From assembly GCA_902569115.1 (NCBI GenBank), contig CACFTI010000007.1, forward strand, positions 18,277 to 82,276: DNA of 64,000 nucleotides, given 5' to 3'. How positions within the stretch are numbered: position 1 is the first letter of the stretch; every line of letters begins with the position of its first letter. The DNA is from an uncultured Verrucomicrobiota bacterium (GTDB lineage Bacteria; Verrucomicrobiota; Verrucomicrobiia; Opitutales; Seribacteraceae). Shown piece by piece: positions 19,558 to 28,848 of the stretch. Both the position numbers and the translations under genes were made by a program. The notes under the pieces are model-generated. The model was not told the origin of the DNA. It did no database searches and was given only the letters and a program-made list of their open reading frames with translations.

Positions 19558-20367
19558 CTAGCCCATCGAACCTATCCGCCATTGGCGTGGAGATTGTCCG
19601 ACTTTTTTGCGAAACCACCTGGCGAAGTAATTGGGGTCGGCAAAGCCGCAGTTCCATGCGATTTGGGAAATGGGGAGGGTAGGATTTTTTAATTCATCAA
19701 AAGCACGATTTTCTCGGATTTCATTTAACAGGGTACTCAGATTGAGGGTGGATTCCTGTCGAATTTTGCGATTCAGGGAACTGAGTTCCTCATCGAGAAT
19801 CGAGGCCAACTCTCCAGCCGACTTGGGGATGATTTCAAGATTTTGTAAAAGGCTTCTGATTTTTTGGGTAACGGGTAGAACTTTTCTTTCCACTCTCTTT
19901 TCGAGTTCACCCAAGAGAATTGAAAAAATTTTGAGAATATCCGAAGAAAGTTGAATATTCTGGACCGAGGTCAGATCAACGGATGCGATCATCTGATTGA
20001 GAGTCCTTTCGACTTCTGAGAGTCTTTCCGCACTGATCACTTTTTCTGCTTTTGAGGTCCCCGGCACTTTCTTTTCCTTAAAGTTAATCACTAATGAGAG
20101 GGGAGGGCTTTTCATCGATTTGACAAAGCCATGAGTCCTGCCCGGGGGAAAATATAGAAGAGAGCCTCTTCTTACCTGTATAGGTCTCTGGCTTACTGTT
20201 TGAACTCCTTGTCCCCTCAAATAAAGGAGTAGCTGTGAGTGGGTGTGCGTGTGTTCTTCGACCAGGTCGCTTTTTTCTGTATGCCGATGGTGCGAAAATC
20301 GCAGGATGGAATAACCCGGTATTGCGATCCGTAAATCTTCCCAAAAAAGAGGCTGAAACTTATTCAT
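19558..20367 (-). CDS. AraC family transcriptional regulator (cupin-like N-terminus)
   Basis: HTHTHSQLLLYLRGQG...RRGSLLYFPPGRTHGF; C-terminal HTH ISQIAWNCGFADPNYFARWFRKKVGQSPRQWR. Confidence 0.93.
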   Translation of the reverse strand: MNKFQPLFWEDLRIAIPGYSILRFSHHRHTEKSDLVEEHTHTHSQLLLYLRGQGVQTVSQRPIQVRRGSLLYFPPGRTHGFVKSMKSPPLSLVINFKEKKVPGTSKAEKVISAERLSEVERTLNQMIASVDLTSVQNIQLSSDILKIFSILLGELEKRVERKVLPVTQKIRSLLQNLEIIPKSAGELASILDEELSSLNRKIRQESTLNLSTLLNEIRENRAFDELKNPTLPISQIAWNCGFADPNYFARWFRKKVGQSPRQWRIGSMG

Positions 20368-20374
20368 TAGATAA

Positions 20375-20391
20375 AGACAAAATTATTGTCT
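20375..20391. promoter_or_regulatory. Palindrome AGACAA-N5-TTGTCT in the AraC/sugar operon divergent promoter
   Basis: Perfect 6-bp arms within the 88-bp divergent intergenic region. Confidence 0.4.
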
Positions 20392-20443
20392 GAAAAATGC
20401 TACTTTTGCAAGTTCCGTGCTAACAGTTCTTTAAAATAGCTGC

Positions 20444-20449
20444 TATAAT
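20444..20449 (+). promoter_or_regulatory. Putative -10 box TATAAT, 6 nt before ATG at 20456
   Basis: Consensus TATAAT immediately upstream of the start codon, no Shine-Dalgarno visible. Confidence 0.4.
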
Positions 20450-20455
20450 GCAATC

Positions 20456-21541
20456 ATGATTAGGAACGCCGAAGAGTTAACACCTGATACAAAATGGAAG
20501 GAGACGGTCTGGTCTTGTGCCCGCGAAGAAGATCTTGCTGATTCTGTTTCCAATCCCCGTCTTTGCGTTGCGGCCTTGCTTCCTTTTCATCATCGAAAAC
20601 CCGATTGGCGAAGTTTTGAAAGAATGCTGGTTTGGATGAGCGACTGTGCACATCATTTTGGAGTTGAGATCACTTATGTTCTCAATGCAGACACTGGTTA
20701 TGTCTTCAATCTATCTGAAGAATTGTATGAGGAAGTCATTATCCGGTTTAGATCTCTCTACCCTGACGCCTCTTTTATCAGTGGGGTCACCGCGGTGGGT
20801 GCCTCTCCTGAAAATTTTGAAGCATCATGTTATCATCCACATCTTGATATCGCTCAGAATTACCAGCCAAGCGAAGTGATGATTATGACCTCACAGGCAC
20901 TCAATGCCCTGGGGTCGGAAAAAAGAAGAGATGCTTATTTTCAAATTGCTGAGAACATTAAAGTACCTGCACTGGTGCATGCGTTGGAGCCCGCATTCGT
21001 TCCCTGGGCAACCCCATTTGATCCCTGGCTCCTTCATCAATTGGCGGGACATGAGAAATTCGTGGGTGGCAAAATTTCCACCTTGGACGAACCTCATTTT
21101 CTCTATTGGGCTGCGATGTGCCGGGATCTTGGATTGAACTTTGTTCCCCATAGTGGTGACGATTTTGGTATCGCTTCTGCCATAAAAATGGGGCTGCCAC
21201 TCTTGATTGGAGCAGGAGTATCTGCCTGCCCACTGATCTGTGCTGCCAAAAAGTACTGGAGGAAAGAAAGCTTTGATTCGAGGGTGTATAAGTTATTTGA
21301 AGCATTTCAATCATTGGAAGATTCGGTTTTCCGTTTGGATACCAAGGGAAGTGCTGCAGGGTATAAACACAGCACGGCTGAGATTCTGAAGTTACTTGGT
21401 ATTATTGAAGAAGCAGCGATTCACCCGGATTGTCCTGATTTGCGAAGTGGGAACGAAGTGGAGAGGATGAAGGAAGCTCTTATTCGCCCCATGCGAATGG
21501 CACAGAGAATGAAAATCCCCTATTACTCTTTTCCCTCATGA
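20456..21541 (+). CDS. Dihydrodipicolinate synthase/NAL-like aldolase family protein
   Basis: TIM-barrel-like sequence; YHPHLDIAQNYQPSEVMIMTSQAL, KFVGGKISTLDEPHFLYWA, HSGDDFGIASAIKMG; operon context. Confidence 0.65.
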   Translation: MIRNAEELTPDTKWKETVWSCAREEDLADSVSNPRLCVAALLPFHHRKPDWRSFERMLVWMSDCAHHFGVEITYVLNADTGYVFNLSEELYEEVIIRFRSLYPDASFISGVTAVGASPENFEASCYHPHLDIAQNYQPSEVMIMTSQALNALGSEKRRDAYFQIAENIKVPALVHALEPAFVPWATPFDPWLLHQLAGHEKFVGGKISTLDEPHFLYWAAMCRDLGLNFVPHSGDDFGIASAIKMGLPLLIGAGVSACPLICAAKKYWRKESFDSRVYKLFEAFQSLEDSVFRLDTKGSAAGYKHSTAEILKLLGIIEEAAIHPDCPDLRSGNEVERMKEALIRPMRMAQRMKIPYYSFPS

Positions 21542-22371
21542 AGGCCGAACCCCTCAAAGACTTTTCACGCCTATGCGTTCACACCATTACCACAAAAAGA
21601 TGGGAACTAGAAGAGGCCATTGATCGTTATGCTGAGGCAGATGTATCCGGAATCACCGTTTGGAGGCAATGGCTGGATGGTCGTGATCCCGCGGGTGCAG
21701 GTGAACGGATTCGGGCTGCTGGACTGGAGGTCGTGTCGTTATGCCGGGGAGGATTTTATCCCGCCTTGGAGGAGAAATCCCGAGAAGAGGCAATTAAAGA
21801 TAATAAGCAAGCGATCGAAGACGCTGCTGCGATGGGTGCACCGCTGGTTGTTTTGGTATGCGGTGCAATAATCGGCCAGTCCCTTGTTGAATCGCGGAAA
21901 CAAATCACTGATGGAATCGCCGCCACACTCCCACTGGCTGAATCGCTGGGGGTCAAATTGGCGATCGAGCCCCTTCACCCGATGTATGCCGATGACCGGT
22001 CGGCGATCAATACCTTAGCCTCGGCCAATGACGTATGTGATGAATTGAGTCATCCCCTGGTCGGAATAGCCTTTGATGTGTATCACCTCTGGTGGGATCC
22101 CGATCTGGCCGCCCAAACCAAGCGGACAGCCGAAGCCAATCGACTCTTCGCCTATCATGCCTGTGATTGGATGACCCCAACCACTGATTTACTTAATGAT
22201 CGTGGACTGATGGGGGAGGGGTGCATCGACTTGCGGGCAATCCGAGGAATGGTGGAGGGGGCCGGTTTTGATGGCATGATCGAAGTCGAGGTTTTCTCCA
22301 ACCGATGGTGGGAAAAACCAACTGAGGAATTTTTACAGGCGATCAAACAATCCTATTTGAACCATACTTAA
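21538..22371 (+). CDS. Sugar phosphate isomerase/epimerase (xylose isomerase-like TIM barrel)
   Basis: LAIEPLHPMYADDRSAINTLASANDVCDEL, GIAFDVYHLWWDPDL, FDGMIEVEVFSNRWW; ATGA overlap with the previous gene. Confidence 0.9.
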   Translation: MKAEPLKDFSRLCVHTITTKRWELEEAIDRYAEADVSGITVWRQWLDGRDPAGAGERIRAAGLEVVSLCRGGFYPALEEKSREEAIKDNKQAIEDAAAMGAPLVVLVCGAIIGQSLVESRKQITDGIAATLPLAESLGVKLAIEPLHPMYADDRSAINTLASANDVCDELSHPLVGIAFDVYHLWWDPDLAAQTKRTAEANRLFAYHACDWMTPTTDLLNDRGLMGEGCIDLRAIRGMVEGAGFDGMIEVEVFSNRWWEKPTEEFLQAIKQSYLNHT

Positions 22372-22377
22372 TCTACT

Positions 22378-23520
22378 ATGAAAGAACATAAACTTGGTAT
22401 TATCATGAATGGCGTCACCGGACGCATGGGAACGAATCAGCATCTTATCCGTTCGATCTGTGCGATCCGGGATCAGGGAGGAATTCAGGTTTCTCCGGAT
22501 GAGGTGATTACGGTCGATCCAATTCTGACTGGTCGAAATGAGAATAAACTTCAAGCACTTGCCGAAAAAACGGGTGTCAAACGCTTTACCACCAACTTGG
22601 ACGAGGCATTAGCAGATTCGGGGAATCAAATCTTTTTTGATGCCAGTTCCACCCTTCATCGTTCTCGTTTTGTGGAGATGGCGGCCAAGGCCGGGAAGGC
22701 CATCTATTGTGAGAAGCCAACGGCGGTAACGACTGAGGAAGCACTCCGTCTTGCCCAACTTTGTGAGGACGCCGGAGTCAAGAACGGTGCTGTGCAAGAT
22801 AAGTTATGGTTGCCCGGAATCCGTAAACTCAAGACTTTAATCAATCAGGGCTTTTTTGGAGAAATTCTCTCTGTCCGGGGAGAATTCGGCTATTGGGTGT
22901 TTACCGGGCATGATCAGGATCAGCCAGCGCAGAGACCCAGTTGGAACTACCGTAAAGAGGATGGTGGAGGCATTATGATCGATATGCTCTGTCACTGGCG
23001 CTACCTCGTTGACAATGTGTTTGGTCCGATCAAAAGCATATCCTGCCGTGGAGCGACTCATGTAACCGAGAGAGTGGATGAGCAGGGGAATAAATACCCA
23101 TGCACGGCGGATGATTCCTGTTATGCAACGATGGAACTGGATAATGGGATCATTTGCCAGTTTAACAGTTCATGGACGGTAAGGGTACGCCGGGATGATC
23201 TTTTTGTGATGCAGGTGGATGGAAGCAAAGGTTCGGCGGTGGTCAATCTTCGCGGTTGCCAAATCCAGGGTCTGGGTGTGACTCCCAAGCCCGTATGGAA
23301 TCCGGATATTGAACAACTAATCAATTTTTATGAGGGTTGGTCTGAAGTGCCGGATGCCACCACCTATGACAATGCCTTTAAAATCCAGTGGGAACTTTTT
23401 CTACGCCATGTGGCTCTGGATGAACCTTTTCCATACGATTTGAGATCAGGTGCGAAAGGAGTTGAGCTTGCAGAACTTGGATTACGATCATGGGCGGAGC
23501 GTAAGTGGATTGATCTGTAA
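22378..23520 (+). CDS. Gfo/Idh/MocA family oxidoreductase
   Basis: [44 protein letters not shown] motif; [21 protein letters not shown]. Confidence 0.92.
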   Translation: MKEHKLGIIMNGVTGRMGTNQHLIRSICAIRDQGGIQVSPDEVITVDPILTGRNENKLQALAEKTGVKRFTTNLDEALADSGNQIFFDASSTLHRSRFVEMAAKAGKAIYCEKPTAVTTEEALRLAQLCEDAGVKNGAVQDKLWLPGIRKLKTLINQGFFGEILSVRGEFGYWVFTGHDQDQPAQRPSWNYRKEDGGGIMIDMLCHWRYLVDNVFGPIKSISCRGATHVTERVDEQGNKYPCTADDSCYATMELDNGIICQFNSSWTVRVRRDDLFVMQVDGSKGSAVVNLRGCQIQGLGVTPKPVWNPDIEQLINFYEGWSEVPDATTYDNAFKIQWELFLRHVALDEPFPYDLRSGAKGVELAELGLRSWAERKWIDL

Positions 23521-23580
23521 ATTTTTCAGTTCTATGTTCTAGGGTTGGCATTTGCTTGGACAGTCGTAAATTATTTTACC

Positions 23581-25707
23581 ATGAATTCTTTAAGGTTTAT
23601 CACTTTTGTAAGCTCTTTGTTTGCAGGTTCGCTTGGCATTGCCCAACAAGGAGACAAGGCGAATGAGAAAGACATCATATCCTCTCTTAATTGGAAAAAA
23701 TGGTCTCCTGATGTGGTGCCCGTATTCACTGCGGAGGAATCCCTTGCCCAATTTAAAGTGGCTCCGGGTTTCAAAGTTGAACTGGTCGCAGCAGAACCCA
23801 TGGTCAAGGATCCTGTTTTCGTCGACTGGGATGACGAGGGTAGGATGTGGGTTGGAGAATTAAGAACCTACATGCGCGATCTGGATGGAACCGGAGAAAA
23901 CGAGCGTATGAGCCGGGTGATGGTATTGGAAGATACGGACAAGGACGGGGTTATGGACAAGGCGACTCCCTTTGTTGATGATATGGTTAATGTTCGATGT
24001 ATTGCTTTCGTTGAAGGTGGAGTATTGGTGGTTGAGTCGGGTGCTTTGTGGCTGTGTAAGGACAAGGATGGAGACCTTCGATGTGATGAAAGGGAAAAGC
24101 TCATCGATTTTGCCACCGCTGCCCACAGTAATATTGAGCATGCAGAAAACGCCCTTCATTATGCCCTGGATAACTGGATGTACAATTCGAAGTCTTCCCG
24201 CAAGCTCGCGTGGCGGAAAGGGAAACTGATCGAGATGCCGGCAAAAGCCAGGGGCCAGTGGGGTATGGCCAGTGATGCATATGGTCGCCTGTATTTTAAC
24301 GCAAATAGTAACTGGTTCGAAGTGGACTGGGCGACTTATGACCGTCAATGGCCTAGCAAAGGCTCCAGTGTGAAACCTCCGACCAATCGAGTGTTCGGTA
24401 TCCGTCCAAACACCGCCCTTAATCGGAATTACCGGCCCGGGCGTATTTTGGAGGACGGCCGGGTTGCCAGCGTCACGACCATAAGTGGTCTGGCGGTACA
24501 CAGTCATGGAGCGTATGGCGAGGAATGGGAAGGTGCTATTTTCTCGATGTCTCCCGGAACTAACACGGTGGGTGCGTTTCTTCCCGAAAAACCATTCCCC
24601 GCATCTGATAAATATGTCCATCAACTCTATCCCGATGCGATTTGGAAAGAGCGGGAATTTCTTGCCAGTACGGATGAACGTTTCCGTCCGGTCAATGCAT
24701 CGATGGGACCTGATGGGTTCCTCTATGTGGTTGATTTTTACCGTGGTGTGATTCAGCACAAGCGTTTCCTCACTTCCTATCTCCGGCGTCAATCGGCCGA
24801 GCGTCAGTTGGATAAACCTATTGGACTGGGGCGTATCTATCGGATCGTTCCTGAAAAGCATCAGAAAGTAAAAGCACCCGATGGATTGGTTGCAGGTCTT
24901 TCGCATCCTTATCTTTGGTGGCGTTTGCGTTCGCAGAAACGAATTGTGGAGGGGGACCGACAGGATCTCGCTGAAGAGATTCAAAAATTGGCCACTTCTC
25001 AGACTCCAAATTCTCATGCACGCGTTCATGCGTTGTGGACTCTTGCCGGGCTGGGAAAACTGAATGAAAAGACCGTTGCTCAGGCAATGAATGACAAGGA
25101 CTGGTTTGTATCCATGACAGGTTTACGCCTGGCGGGCGAGAGCAAGGGAGTTGCGGATTTCTTTCCGGATGAATTCAAGCCATCAGCTGAAAAGGTTGCT
25201 TCTCGACAACAAATACCTGCGGTGCTTTCCTCCTATGCCGGTTTGCTCGGTAAATCAGGTTACCCCCTTCGCTCGGTCAAGGTTTACAAGGATAAGGAAG
25301 CTGACTGGGTGAAAAGAGATAAAAATCTGCTCTCTGCTTATCGCAAGGGAAGAGACCAATATGTCGTGAGTTGCGGAGCCTGTCATCAGGCGGATGGAAA
25401 AGGACTACCCCATATGGCCCCTACATTAGCAAAGAGTGATTGGGTTACTGGAGATACTAAGCGTCTGATCGGGGTTGCTGTTCACGGACTGATGGGGCCA
25501 ATCAAGGTAAACGGAAAGCCCGTTACTGGAGTGCCACCGATTATGCCCCCGCATGGTTTTATGAAGGATGAGCAATTAGCGTCTATCCTTACCTATGTCC
25601 GAAATGCATGGGGCAATCAGGGAAAGATGATTTCAACGGAAGATGTAGCCGATTACCGTAAGAGTGAAGCTGAGAGGGTTAGTCCTTGGACTGAGTCTGA
25701 GTTCTAA
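23581..25707 (+). CDS. PVC-type dehydrogenase with C-terminal cytochrome c domain
   Basis: FKVELVAAEPMVKDPVFVDWDDEGRMWVGELRTY; heme motif CGACHQADGKGLPHMAPTLAKSDWV. Start re-placed at 23581 (MNSLRFITFVSSLF signal). Confidence 0.9.
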   Translation: MNSLRFITFVSSLFAGSLGIAQQGDKANEKDIISSLNWKKWSPDVVPVFTAEESLAQFKVAPGFKVELVAAEPMVKDPVFVDWDDEGRMWVGELRTYMRDLDGTGENERMSRVMVLEDTDKDGVMDKATPFVDDMVNVRCIAFVEGGVLVVESGALWLCKDKDGDLRCDEREKLIDFATAAHSNIEHAENALHYALDNWMYNSKSSRKLAWRKGKLIEMPAKARGQWGMASDAYGRLYFNANSNWFEVDWATYDRQWPSKGSSVKPPTNRVFGIRPNTALNRNYRPGRILEDGRVASVTTISGLAVHSHGAYGEEWEGAIFSMSPGTNTVGAFLPEKPFPASDKYVHQLYPDAIWKEREFLASTDERFRPVNASMGPDGFLYVVDFYRGVIQHKRFLTSYLRRQSAERQLDKPIGLGRIYRIVPEKHQKVKAPDGLVAGLSHPYLWWRLRSQKRIVEGDRQDLAEEIQKLATSQTPNSHARVHALWTLAGLGKLNEKTVAQAMNDKDWFVSMTGLRLAGESKGVADFFPDEFKPSAEKVASRQQIPAVLSSYAGLLGKSGYPLRSVKVYKDKEADWVKRDKNLLSAYRKGRDQYVVSCGACHQADGKGLPHMAPTLAKSDWVTGDTKRLIGVAVHGLMGPIKVNGKPVTGVPPIMPPHGFMKDEQLASILTYVRNAWGNQGKMISTEDVADYRKSEAERVSPWTESEF

Positions 25708-25742
25708 ATTACTTAAATAAAAATTTGTAGCGAGAAGGTGGT

Positions 25743-26180
25743 TTATTTTACCACCATGATTCCCCTCATCATGGCGAAATGACCGGGGAAGGAACAGACA
25801 AACTGATAATCGCCCGGCTCGGGTGCGGTGAAAGTTAAGGTTTCATTTTCACCTGGTCCAAGTAGTTTAGTTGCGGCAATCACATCCTCCATGCTTCCTT
25901 CAGGAAGAGCATTGGTCGCACTCGCTCCTAAACTCATCACCTTCTGTCCAAATTTCAGGGAGCTGATTCCTTTTTTGAGAATTACTAAATTATGTCCCAT
26001 GGCAATCTTGGGAAGCTTACCAATGTTTTTGAATTCAAGCTCTACTTTCTCTCCGGATTTTACCGTAAATTCCCGCTTATCAAACTGCATGGTGTCATTA
26101 CCTGTTATGGTAATTTTCTGAGCGGCGTGAGAGGTTATGGCAATCGTCGTAATTGCGAGGTAGCTTATGAACTTGATCAT
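25743..26180 (-). CDS. Azurin-like type-1 copper protein
   Basis: ITGNDTMQFDKREFTV, MGHNLVIL (His ligand), CSFPGHFAMM (Cys, His, Met ligands in azurin spacing); signal peptide from MIKFISYLA. Confidence 0.9.
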   Translation of the reverse strand: MIKFISYLAITTIAITSHAAQKITITGNDTMQFDKREFTVKSGEKVELEFKNIGKLPKIAMGHNLVILKKGISSLKFGQKVMSLGASATNALPEGSMEDVIAATKLLGPGENETLTFTAPEPGDYQFVCSFPGHFAMMRGIMVVK

Positions 26181-26271
26181 ATTCCGATGTCTATCCACAA
26201 AAATGTTGCAGACAAATCAGTCAGTCAAAATTCTTCCCGAAGGAAGCCCAAAAAAGGATTCCTGAAAAAGT

Positions 26272-27276
26272 TTACTTGATCAGCTTGCGAACAGCCAGGT
26301 TGTTCAGGCGGTGAGTGACTTCAATCACGCCATCGGTCACCGTTTTATTGTAGGTTCTTCCGTCGGTGGTATCCACTCCATGCCCCTTGACCGCCTTACG
26401 CAGAGGCTCAAGGGCAGGATCTTCGTGATGGAAAAGCTCAACAAAGACATGTTTTAATTTACCGGTAGGGGCATACGCAGCGAGCAGGGCACCGATCCAG
26501 CCATCATCGGTGGAGAGACATCCACGGGTAGTCTTGGCAGAGGCATGAAAGATGCCGAGGGCATCGGTCTTGGCAAGGTCCTTGACCACCTTTTCATTTT
26601 CCGCGATGGAAAGATCGGAATCTCCGCAATGGGCGGCATCGATCATTACCTTGAAGAATTTCTTTTTGATCTTTTTATTGATCCCATTCACCACCTTGGC
26701 AGCCTTGGCCGCATTGGTAAAGTTTTGGAATTCCACGCCGCGGAGGAATTCGAGATGCCACGCTTCGATCGGGCTCTTGTCGAGTGCACATTCCTTGTAG
26801 CAACGGGCATGAACATTGATCACTTGCTTAACGGCAGCATCAAAAGCTTTGCCCTTCAATTTCTTTCCGGCGAGCCACTCTTCAAAGGAAGTGGAGGACA
26901 CATGCTTGACCTTATACTTCTTGGCCACTTCAAGCCCGGCGTTGAGCATGCCAACGACGGCGTCCTCATCCTTCGGGTTGAGTGGATTGGCACCGCCAAC
27001 CATCATGATCAAATGAACTTCGAGCTTGAGAGCCTTGAGACCCTTAAACATATCCTGTAAATCCTTGGCATCGGTACCGGGAAAGAGGGTAACCTGTACG
27101 GTATCCAATTTCACAGGAGAGGTGCGGCAAAGCAGTCGTATGCCAGACACAATTTTAAGATCGCCCAAGCGGGTACGGGGTAATTTGCCGGACTCATCGG
27201 GAGCGAGTGCACCGACAAACATAAGATGTGTGGGGACAACCCCGATTTTTACTTTGGATTTGTTTTTGATTTCCAT
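26272..27276 (-). CDS. TIM-barrel protein, sugar phosphate isomerase/AP endonuclease 2-like
   Basis: Overall TIM-barrel-like pattern; FKVMIDAAHCGDSDLS, ALGIFHASAKTTRGCLSTDDGWIGAL. Confidence 0.5.
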   Translation of the reverse strand: MEIKNKSKVKIGVVPTHLMFVGALAPDESGKLPRTRLGDLKIVSGIRLLCRTSPVKLDTVQVTLFPGTDAKDLQDMFKGLKALKLEVHLIMMVGGANPLNPKDEDAVVGMLNAGLEVAKKYKVKHVSSTSFEEWLAGKKLKGKAFDAAVKQVINVHARCYKECALDKSPIEAWHLEFLRGVEFQNFTNAAKAAKVVNGINKKIKKKFFKVMIDAAHCGDSDLSIAENEKVVKDLAKTDALGIFHASAKTTRGCLSTDDGWIGALLAAYAPTGKLKHVFVELFHHEDPALEPLRKAVKGHGVDTTDGRTYNKTVTDGVIEVTHRLNNLAVRKLIK

Positions 27277-27417
27277 GACTATTTAAAAAAGTTTTGAGAT
27301 TGAGGGTAAATAAGTGGAGAAATCAATTCATTGATAAATCCAAGATTGAATCAAGGAAATAGTAGGGAGTGAAACTTTTATAGCGACATTTCCGATCCTC
27401 TGTTTTTTCTTCTTTGT

Positions 27418-28839
27418 ATGAAAAGTTTCCCAAGATATTTACTCGTTCTTTTGATCCAGTCATTCTTTTTGCTTTGCTTCCTTCAAGCGGACACAAAAGG
27501 AAAACCGAATATTGTGGTCATTCTATGCGATGATTTGGGGTACGGGGACTTGGCGTGTTATGGGCATCCCAAAATCAAAACGCCTTTCCTTGATCAAATG
27601 GCAAAAGATGGAATGCGGTTTACCGATTTTTACTCCACTGCTCCGGTTTGTTCTCCTTCCCGTGTAGGCTTGCTTACCGGCCGAAGTCCCAACCGTGCAG
27701 GTGTGTACGACTGGATCCCCGGCGGTAGGGATGTTCATATGCGGGAGTCCGAAATTACCATTCCTCAACTTTTGAAAAAAGCCGGTTATGCCACCTGTAT
27801 GAGTGGAAAGTGGCACTGCAATGGAAAATTTAATTCCCCTCAACAACCGCAACCTGATGATGCCGGATTTGATCACTGGTTTGCCACCCAGAACAATGCC
27901 AGTCCATCTCATGAAAACCCAAATAATTTTGTTCGCAATGGCGAGCCGGTCGGAGAACTCAAGGGATACAGTTGTCAACTGGTGGTGGATGAAGCTTTGG
28001 ACTGGTTGAAAGGAAAGCAGGCAAAGAAAAAGGAACAGCCGTTCTTTATGTATGTGGCTTTTCATGAGCCGCACGAACCGGTGGCCTCGCCCAAGAATAT
28101 GGTGGATCAGTATGATGGGATTGCGAGAAATCACGATGAAGCCCAGTACTTTGCCAATGTCACGAACTTGGACGCGGCGGTGGGCAAATTATTGAAGGCT
28201 CTGAAATTGATGAATTTGGATCAGAATACTTTGGTGATCTTTACCTCGGACAATGGACCGGAAACTTTGCTCCGATATGGACCCCGCTCGGGTAGATCCT
28301 TCGGGGTGGCCGATCCCTTGCGGGGAATGAAACTCTGGACGACGGAGGCCGGATTCCGGGTCGCGGGCATCATGCATTGGCCTGCACGGATCAAGCCCGG
28401 TCAGGTAAGTGGAGAAGTTGTGTCAGCTTTGGACTTCCTGCCTACTTTTTGCGATCTGGCGGGAGCAACGATTCCGACTACTCTGAAATTGGACGGAACC
28501 AGTTTTCTCCCCGCACTTGCGGGTAGGGGAGTGAAGCGAGAGAAGCCATTACTTTGGGTTTATTACAGTGCCCTGAATGAAAGACGGGTTGCGATGCGAG
28601 CTGGTAAGTGGAAGGTATTGGCCAAGATGAATTTTCTCAAGACCAAAACAATAAATCAGAAAAATGAATCAACAGCCAAGGGTGCCCAATTGTCTGACTT
28701 CCAGATCTTTGACCTTTCGCAGGATATTGATGAGAGCAAAAACCTCGCGGCAACCAATCCATCCAAGTTGAAGGAATTACAAAAGACCATGGAAATGCAC
28801 TATCGAGAACTGGTTAACGATTCCTATGTCTGGAAATAA
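27418..28839 (+). CDS. Sulfatase
   Basis: NIVVILCDDLGYGDLACYGHPKIKTP; FGly motif CSPSRVGLLTGR; FTSDNGPE. Confidence 0.95.
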   Translation: MKSFPRYLLVLLIQSFFLLCFLQADTKGKPNIVVILCDDLGYGDLACYGHPKIKTPFLDQMAKDGMRFTDFYSTAPVCSPSRVGLLTGRSPNRAGVYDWIPGGRDVHMRESEITIPQLLKKAGYATCMSGKWHCNGKFNSPQQPQPDDAGFDHWFATQNNASPSHENPNNFVRNGEPVGELKGYSCQLVVDEALDWLKGKQAKKKEQPFFMYVAFHEPHEPVASPKNMVDQYDGIARNHDEAQYFANVTNLDAAVGKLLKALKLMNLDQNTLVIFTSDNGPETLLRYGPRSGRSFGVADPLRGMKLWTTEAGFRVAGIMHWPARIKPGQVSGEVVSALDFLPTFCDLAGATIPTTLKLDGTSFLPALAGRGVKREKPLLWVYYSALNERRVAMRAGKWKVLAKMNFLKTKTINQKNESTAKGAQLSDFQIFDLSQDIDESKNLAATNPSKLKELQKTMEMHYRELVNDSYVWK

Positions 28840-28848
28840 GGAATCAAG

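Noticed and set aside
23860-25029. Long antisense ORF (389 aa) on the minus strand
   Set aside because: It lies entirely within the PVC dehydrogenase gene on the opposite strand, has low-complexity translation and no recognisable motifs; treated as a shadow ORF.
25737-25755. Hairpin GGTGGT-N7-ACCACC at the end of the azurin gene
   Set aside because: It spans the stop codon (codes for VVK*) and is not followed by a convincing U-tract on the minus strand; not called a terminator.
27523-28134. 203-aa antisense ORF inside the sulfatase
   Set aside because: Fully overlaps a strongly supported sulfatase on the opposite strand; no domain features.
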